Assembly: GCA_000711775.1 (NCBI GenBank)
Contig: ARYC01017815.1
Location: 1 to 64,000 of the forward strand
Direction of reading: 5' to 3'
Origin: Oxytricha trifallax
Lineage: Eukaryota > Ciliophora > Spirotrichea > Sporadotrichida > Oxytrichidae
Length of the DNA stretch: 64,000 bases
Position 1 is the first letter of the stretch. Each line of letters begins with the position of its first letter. Positions 57,848-64,000 of the stretch are shown here, piece after piece. Made by a program: the position numbers and the translations under genes. The notes under the pieces are model-generated. The model was not told the origin of the DNA. It did no database searches and was given only the letters and a program-made list of their open reading frames with translations.

Positions 57848-58912
57848 ATGCGAGACAAAAATAGCAAGCTTTTGGGGTCTATTTATGATGAAGAGTATAT
57901 AGATTTAGTGTTTAAACTGCGTTATGGATGTGAAATGTATAGTGAATAAGTCAAACCAGTACTGAACTATAAGTCTAATGCACTACTCTTAAAGCGTAGT
58001 CCATCAACTGTTCGCTCTCACTGCTTGAAAGCTATGTAATTAAAGCAATAATAGCTGAATTCTTAGCCTAAGAGGAAGTCAAAGTTTATATAGAAGCATA
58101 TTGACGATCTTATTAATGAAAAAACTTTGAAGTATTGGACTCACTTCTCTCTCGACTAACGAGCTATTATGTTTCACCGCCAGATCCCTGAGTTGAAGAT
58201 CTCTGCATAATCTGTTGCAAACATTTATAAACGAAAAAGTATCTCTTACAAAGGTGTAAATCGTATCAAGAGAATAATAGATTTCACTCTGCCATTTTAC
58301 AACAACAACTTAAATTATATTTATAATTTAATGCAGAGAGCCTAATAGAATAATATTAAGTTTATTCATGCTGACGAGGCTGTTTTTACATTTAACACTT
58401 TCATCTAGAAGTCTTGGTATAAGAGGCATAGCAACAAAGAAATATATGACTAGGAAAGTCAAGGTATAAACAATGGCAATTCTTGGAGGTATTAGCGAGG
58501 ATGCTGGTTTAGAAACTTATCTTATTCATCCTCGCTCTATTAAGACAGAGCAGTATATTAAGTTATTAGAGCAGCGGAGAGAGAAGTACCCTGAATAAGA
58601 GATTATACTATTCGTTGATAATCTTTCTGTTCATAAGACTAAAGAAACAAGAAAGAGTTATGAACAACTTAAAATAACGCCAGTGTTCAACGTACCTTAC
58701 AGTCCATAGTTTAATGGAATTGAGTTCTACTGGGGTACATTAAAAGGTCATTACAAGAAACTGCTGCTATACCACTTGATGCATACCTACCTATCGATAC
58801 AGTAGACTTTATTAAAAGCTCAGCGAAGAGAGTAGATAATTAATTAGCATAAAAGTGTGCGAAAAAAGGGAAAGTGAATGTATAAAAACAAGTTTTGTAG
58901 TTAAGTTAATGA
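57848..58912 (+). CDS. TBE C DD34E transposase, two compensating single-base frameshifts
   Basis: ATG 57848 to TGA 58910. Contains a helix-turn-helix-like block (LLLKRSPSTVRSHC) and the full catalytic set: Asp in IHADEAVF (58373-58375), Asp in VDNLSVHK (58617-58619) and Glu in NGIEFYW (58722-58724), with 34 residues between the last two. One extra base near 58454 and one missing base near 58785 shift the frame, so 110 codons lie in another frame. Correcting these two positions would give about 354 residues, the usual size for the family. Known TBE transposases act in cutting germline DNA during macronuclear development. Whether the shifts are real mutations or sequencing errors is open. Confidence 0.9.
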
Positions 58913-58921
58913 ATATATAAG

Positions 58922-59705
58922 TCACATTTAAAATTCTTTAGAGGGAACTGGCTTCTCTTTCTTTTCTTCGACTTCTTGCTTCCCTCCTCCTAAGTTTCTT
59001 CTCTTGCTGCCAGCTCCAGCATCTATATTCATTGACTCTGGAGGCTAAATATTTGAATAAGTCTCTTGCTAACTTCATACTTTGTCTGCGACTTTCGCTC
59101 TCTAAGAAGCTTGCTCTATTCCTTCATCAAGAAGATACCAGTACCAGAATTTTCTAAAGAGTTAAGCCAAAAATCTTACCTGAAATATAAGGATGCTTCT
59201 GCAGTATGATAACAAGCTCTCACTTATCTTGATCCCTAGTCTGTCCTTATCTTCTGAAGAGATGCTGTACCTTTTCTTATGAGATTCTGAATAATTTCTT
59301 TCAAGTAATCACCTTGGATTGTTGCAAGTATGCCAAAGAAATAGTTTCTTTCAGGTAGTTTATTGACAACTACTTCTTAGTAGGCAGGTACTGCGAAACC
59401 TCTGGGTCGTTCATAGCATCATCATATAAGTTTGTCACTGAAATCTCTGGACAGTTTGGAATCTGTGCAAGCTTTACATCTTAAGTTTTCAATGCTTTCT
59501 TCTCTTCGCAAAGTATTGCTTTTAAAAATGAAATTTTAGTACCTTCCATCGTTGGCAGGAACAAACCAACTACATAATCAAGATTAGCCACTTTGAGTTC
59601 ATTACCTTGCTGCACCAGGTAGCGATGCAAATCCATCCTTGCTTCTAAATCTTTGAATTAATTCTTGTGCTTGCACTATTTCATTGCATCATTCATTGAC
59701 TCCAT
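58922..59705 (-). pseudogene. TBE C 22-kDa gene, frameshifted
   Basis: ATG 59705 (MESMNDAMK) to TGA 58922. Frame changes come early (near codon 9 and near codon 30) and again after the block ISVTNLYDDAMNDPEVSQYL. The C-terminus AGSKRRNLGGGKQEVEEKKE matches A and B. Its stop is 9 bases from the convergent transposase stop. Function unknown. Confidence 0.85.
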
Positions 59706-60306
59706 CTTGTTTACAGATCTAAGAAATGATATTCAAATTTAAGTTTATTGACTTCAATTATATACCTCTGTAAAACTTACTATTAATATGGGCATCATAT
59801 AGGAAGTCAACCTCTAAGAAGGATATGGAAAAGGTTTTGAGAACTGGTTTCAAACTTGAGAGATAGATATCAATTTCTACTGTTATAGTTCCATATTTTT
59901 AAATTTAAATTGGTACGTACTTAATTAGGAGCAGCTCCTAAAATGCAAGTACTTAATTAGGAGCATTAATTAAAGCTAGTACTTAATTAAGAGCACCCTA
60001 ATTTTAATAATAAATCACAAAATACCTCCTAAAGCAGTACGTACTTAATTAGGTGCACCTCCTAAATCGGTACGTGCTATAATAAACTTATAATTGAAAG
60101 TTAAAATGGTTACTTCCTCACCTATATTTTGAGCTGGGTTGTCTCTTATCTTCTCTTATACTCTAAGAACTTCCCTTTAAATTTGTAGGCTTGCAAAGCT
60201 CTCAAATAAGCTCTCAGTTATAGAGGCAGTTTTATAATTTTTAAATTCAAATTTAAATATGATCGCTAACATTTTAAAAAAAACAACAGCACTTCCATCA
60301 AACTAA
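59706..60306. promoter_or_regulatory. Divergent control region of TBE C with gtacttaattaggagc repeats
   Basis: At least five copies of gtacttaattaggagc or close variants (59912-60068), partly alternating with inverted gctcctaa and with gtacgtactt. The equivalent gap in B has ggtaccaa words and that in A has aggaggtcctcc words. Position between divergent genes suggests transcription control or transposase/zinc-finger binding; inference. Confidence 0.55.
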
Positions 60307-61700
60307 ATGAGACTTACCTTTGGCGTCAATAAAAAGTGTGATAGCTGTGAGATGAACTATCATAAGGAACTACCAGAGCTATCACTTGAGGTCTCTGTTA
60401 TTAAAAAAGAAATTAATAACAGAAAATAAATGGCAAACAAATGTGTGGGAGACAGAGAGGAGGAGAAAGGTATTAATGAAATTCCTATAAAAACTGAAGA
60501 AGCTGAAATCTATTTTTGTGAGCTATGTGAGAGAGATTTTGCTCATAAATCAAGCTGGTACAGACATATGAAGGTCCATAAGGAAGCTAAGCCTACTGTA
60601 TACTTAAAGCATGACAAAGTTGATGGAAAGTATGATCGCTTTGAGTGCCATAAGCAGTACTCTCATACAAGAGACTTAAAGAAGCATCTTTAAACCCACA
60701 AGAAAGAGATAGAAGTTGAAGATTAAGACACTCAACTGAAGTTGCTCAACAAAAGAAAGCAAGGGAACCTCTTTAAACTGCTGAGCTTTAACAAGCAAGC
60801 GAATCAGAGTATGTGAGGATTGCACGCAACCTCTTAGCATCAGAGGTCACTAAAATCATGATTAAAATATAAAACAAGAAAATTCCACTACTAGCATAGA
60901 TTGATTTAGATACTTCTCTCTAAAGCTACCTAATTCTGGAGGACTCCAATAACAAGAAAGTTATTAAGGATCATCAGTATGCTTACAAGGTATATCCTTT
61001 CAACTATCTCCTTAGTGATGATAAATATTAAATGGAGTTTACAAATGAGTATTAAGTACTCACTCAAACCAAGTTTAAAGAATGCAAATACTAATAAAGC
61101 TAGATGCTGTTCTCCTAGCCAAAGATCATGTAGCTTTCAGACTACCACTCTTTGATGACACTAAGAGATTTCATAACTGATAAAAGAAATCATAGATAAC
61201 TTGCATTAATATCAACCTAAGCTATACAAGGCATCAAAGAGCTTCAAAAGTTAGGCTTTGTTCACAGAGATCTCAAGCCTGAGAATATAATGTTGAACTT
61301 TGCACCAGTAACAGTAACAAGTATTGAGTTCAACAGAGCCTTAAGAGAGGAAGTATCAAGACTTGGAAGTGTAATGGGAACTCCAGGCTATAATCCAGAA
61401 AGAGAAGACTGGAGAGATGGAGACTTACAGCGGGATGCGTGGGCTTTAACAGCAATAATAATAGAGTGCGATATGCCTCGCAACGATTACTACTCTACAA
61501 GGTGCGAGAAGGATGCAAGGCAAAGAATAAAGCAATTTATTGAAAAAACAAGAGTGTCTCAATCAATGAAGCAAATGGCAGAGTCAATAATAATAAAACC
61601 AAACTCAAGATCAGACATATCAATATAGTAGATAGAGTTGTGGTTAAGTAAGATAAACTTCAGACCACTCCCACATGATCCAAAAGTGCATTTTGAGTGA
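60307..61700 (+). pseudogene. TBE C 57-kDa zinc-finger/protein-kinase gene with one frameshift
   Basis: ATG 60307 (MRLTFGVNKKCDSCEMNYHK) to TGA 61698, about 464 codons with a single frame change near 60730. First finger intact: C71-x2-C74-x12-H87-x3-H91. The second has lost its first Cys (Arg instead) but keeps C114, H127 and H131. Kinase domain: HRDLKPEN at 61263-61286, then EFNRA where B and A have DFNRA, GTPGYNPERE and a conserved DWRDGDLQRDAWAL block. The loss of the metal-binding Asp suggests an inactive kinase in this copy. The stop lies 113 bases before the element end. Confidence 0.88.
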
Positions 61701-61813
61701 TTAAATTAAATACATTTACTATAAATTTCACATAAAAACCTATTAATAACCCCAACTCCTAATTAATTCCCTACAAATCAAAGCACTTATAAAAACCTCA
61801 TTAAGGGGTTTTG

Positions 61814-61857
61814 ATTGGTAAATTATTCTAAGTTATTTTTAAATTCTGCTTTTTCAA
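61814..61857 (-). CDS. Internal piece of the coiled-coil gene between TBE C and a foldback
   Basis: Forty-four bases that read IEKAEFKNNLEQFTN in phase with both neighbours when TBE C (one ATT kept) and the foldback (one TA kept) are removed. Confidence 0.6.
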
Positions 61858-61859
61858 TA

Positions 61860-62274
61860 TTGTAGGAATACATTTGAATTTGGAAAATTAATTAAAAATA
61901 AATAAATATTAAATAAAAATCGTGGCAGTTAAAGTTGGCCAATTTAAACGATCTTGGGCTCATTCGATAGAGAATTCAAAATTAGATGGACTTTATTATT
62001 GGCGGTACTATTTTATCGCATCCCTGGAGCGAGATAACTTGACTTTAATGTGAGGGTATAATTTAATGAATTTAGAGGTGTTTAATTAAAGTCGAGTTAT
62101 CTCGCTCCAGGGATGCGATAAAATAGTACCGCCAATAATAAAGTCCAGCTAATTTTGAATTCTCTATCGAATGAGCCCAAGATCGTTTAAATTGGCCAAC
62201 TTTAACTGCCACGATTTTGATTTAATATTTATTTATTTTTAATTAATTTTCCAAATTCAAATGTATTCCTACAA
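61860..62274. mobile_element. Foldback element with TA target duplication (415 bp)
   Basis: Nearly perfect inverted arms of about 183 bp (tip ttgtaggaatacatttgaat) around a loop of about 50 bases. Flanked by TA at 61858-61859 and 62275-62276. The inner arm is GC-rich (cgcatccctggagcgagata). TA duplication is typical of Tc1/mariner-type MITEs. No frame of its own. Lies 44 bp from TBE C. Confidence 0.9.
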
Positions 62275-63473
62275 TAGTAGTTTTTCTACTATTAAGTTAC
62301 TTCATGTTATCATTAACTGTATCAAAATTGTTATTCATTTATTTCAAGTGCTCAGTGAAAATTTTATTTAATTATTCTATAATACTTTTGGAATTAAGTT
62401 ACAAATCTTTTTGCTGATCCTCGATTTTTTTTGTTTTTAAGATAACTGGTTTTCATTTTTGCTCTAGTTTTCTTTAAAAGCCACAAATTTATTTTGATTA
62501 TCATCAATTAGTTTTTTTAGTTTGTAATACAATTCAGTGAACCTTCTTACATGATTAGCCAAAGCTTCTTGCGATACAATGCCAAATGTAGATGATAAAA
62601 TTTTTATTTGGTTAACCAAAATCTAAAAGGAATTTTATATTTCATCTTTCCCTTCAATTATTAATTGCTAAAGCATTTGGATGTCTATCTGATTTATTTT
62701 ATCCTATAAATTCTAAATTTGTTCAATGTTATTTTAGTTTTGTTCATTTAACATTTCATTAAGTTTACTGTCTAGAATTTATGGGACTTGATTAAACAAC
62801 AACTGTTTCAGTTGAGCCATTGCATCATTTGTCAAACCTGTAAATTACTTGCTTGTTACACGCTCTATTTAATTTAATTCAGGAAAAGTAGAGACAGACT
62901 CTGTCTCAAAATCTTCTGAGCTAGCAAGCAACTATTATGAATCTTATGATCGGAGTACAGAATTAGCCTTTATATCACTTTTACTTGGATCTTAAGAAAT
63001 CTTTGATAATGAATCATCGCTTTATTGAAGTTATTTGGCTTCTTATCAATACTTAATTTTTTCACTTGCAATTTTAATATTTTATCTAATTTTACTTTTT
63101 CTTGAATTTAAGGTTGTTATCAACCAATTCCTATGGACTTGTAAAACCTCTTTTTAAAATTTCTTTTAAAGTTAGATTTTGACATCCTTATAAGTTTTTT
63201 TTTCCCTAAAATTTCTTGTTACTTCAGAAATTACAAAACCTTAGTCTTTTTTTCCTCATTTTTAAGTTCAATTAATTATTCTTAATTAAAAAACTCAGCT
63301 GTGTAGTTCGATGTTTCCTGATCTGAATTGCTCAACTAGCTCTACATTTCTTTATAGATATTTTACTTTGCTTTTTTTTACTCATGCTTTTTAGTATATT
63401 AGATGAATTTTTCCCAAGCTTAAATAATTTTAGTAGTTACTAAATTTGGCAAAAATTATTTTTAGTAGTGTCT
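62275..63473 (-). CDS. N-terminal and middle part of a Gln/Asn-rich coiled-coil protein gene
   Basis: Three minus-strand frames follow one another. 63473-63120: 117 codons (EQKKAKQNIYKEMQSQLSNS ... KKRFYKSIGIG) to a TGA; the same frame then continues protein-like (QEKVKLDKILKLQVKKLSID). 63045-62344: 233 codons (SDDSLSKISQDPSKSDIKAN, SSEDFETESVSTFPELNQIE, QLLFNQVPQILDSKLNEMLN). From an A-run near 62430 a one-base shift gives IEDQQKDLQLNSKSIIEQLN, then HLKQMNNNFDTVNDNMKQLN, leading in phase across the foldback and TBE C to TGA 57543. Heptad-like Leu/Ile with Gln, Asn, Lys and Glu indicates a long coiled coil. No motor or enzymatic motif seen; a cytoskeletal or scaffold role is only a guess. Indels at A-runs may be sequencing errors. 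Confidence 0.65.
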
Positions 63474-64000
63474 TCATGATTAAGCATTCGTTAGTTCTAG
63501 AATTTTACTATTTTTTATACTATGATTGTTATTATGACTCTATTAAACAATTTACTTTTAAATCTAATTAATAATCAATAGTTAAAAAATTTGATATAAA
63601 CTATTAAACTATGAAAACTATAACAAAGTATAACAAAGTATTACAAAGTATAACAAAGCAATACAAACTATAAAAAACTATAACTAACTATAACAAAATT
63701 TTTCTTATTCCAACCTAGTTTTAAATTTTGGTTTGTTTATAAAATTAATAAGCGAAATTATTATTTTGAAGTCAGATTTCGATTTATCATTATTCTAATG
63801 CTTTTCAAACGTTGAATCAGTTTTGATAAAAAATTTAAGCTACAAATTTTTAAATACACGAAAGTTTCTTTTAAGTTCTTAAATTAATAACATTCAATTC
63901 TTCGATACAATAAAGTTGATAAAAGATGTAAAGCAGAAGTTGACAAAGTTTAATAGAAAGATATTAGTAAATTGTAAAATAATAAATTAATCAAACTGTT
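63474..64000. other. AT-rich region upstream of the coiled-coil gene
   Basis: AT-rich; contains a short array of tataacaaag words at 63612-63692. Probably holds the promoter or an upstream segment of the minus-strand gene. No motif defended. Confidence 0.45.
63612..63692. repeat. Short tandem array of (ac)tataacaaag words
   Basis: About seven imperfect copies of a 9-11 base word (tataacaaag, tattacaaag, tataactaac). Confidence 0.8.

Larger units (their letters stand above)
57768..61813. mobile_element. TBE-type transposon C (full length, 4046 bp)
   Basis: Ends caaaaccccaaatcccctga (left) and complement of aaggggttttg (right); inverted repeats of about 77 bp, B-type subterminal sequence. ATT duplications at 57765-57767 and 61814-61816. 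Orientation is opposite to A and B: transposase on plus at the left, 22-kDa on minus, 57-kDa on plus. The least damaged copy. Inserted in the coding part of a minus-strand gene. Confidence 0.95.

Noticed and set aside
1..64000. CRISPR arrays, bacterial operons, rRNA genes
   Set aside because: None seen; the code usage and elements are those of a ciliate nucleus.

Overview
The window reads as germline (micronuclear) DNA of a spirotrich, hypotrich-type ciliate of the Oxytricha/Sterkiella kind. Three observations support this. (1) Reading frames only become long if TAA and TAG are read as glutamine and TGA is the stop. (2) Three full-length transposons end in CAAAACCCC, i.e. the C4A4 telomeric repeat, are flanked by a 3-bp ATT duplication, and carry the three-gene set known from TBE (telomere-bearing element) transposons: a zinc-finger/kinase '57 kDa' gene, a '22 kDa' gene and a DD34E '42 kDa' transposase. 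(3) The DNA is very AT-rich, crowded with inverted-repeat elements, and its other coding pieces are short and interrupted. The species is an inference.

Layout. 1-10450: satellite of eight full 1280-1287 bp units plus a partial ninth. 10451-12974: AT-rich DNA with a decayed TBE 22-kDa copy that was itself hit by a small inverted-repeat insert. 12978-17015: TBE A. 17820-24131: a 155-codon reading frame, an element with 80-bp inverted ends, an unknown minus-strand gene (20408-21842) and an element with about 240-bp inverted ends carrying a broken gene. 24132-36320: AT-rich DNA with scattered coding blocks, two short foldback elements (26354-26980, 35490-35983) and a 0.8-kb inverted duplication. 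36370-41379: a minus-strand gene split by TBE B. 42105-48680: a TBE end relic, a GACGTC minisatellite, several coding blocks and a truncated TBE relic. 48683-52401: nested foldback elements splitting another minus-strand frame. 53200-57364: AT-rich DNA, a possible decayed transposase and two good plus-strand frames. 57543-63473: a coiled-coil gene on the minus strand split by TBE C (57768-61813) and by a TA-flanked foldback element (61860-62274).

How it works together. In these ciliates germline-limited elements are removed when the somatic nucleus forms, and TBE transposases are known to take part. Here, removing TBE B, TBE C, the TA element and the nested foldback element, each with one copy of its target duplication, leaves an open reading frame across every junction. 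The TBE copies are all damaged by frameshifts; C is the least damaged and is the only one that keeps all three catalytic acidic residues. Most reading frames listed here are invisible under the standard code. Because only TGA stops translation in AT-rich DNA, length alone is weak evidence, so confidence is kept moderate where no family is recognised.
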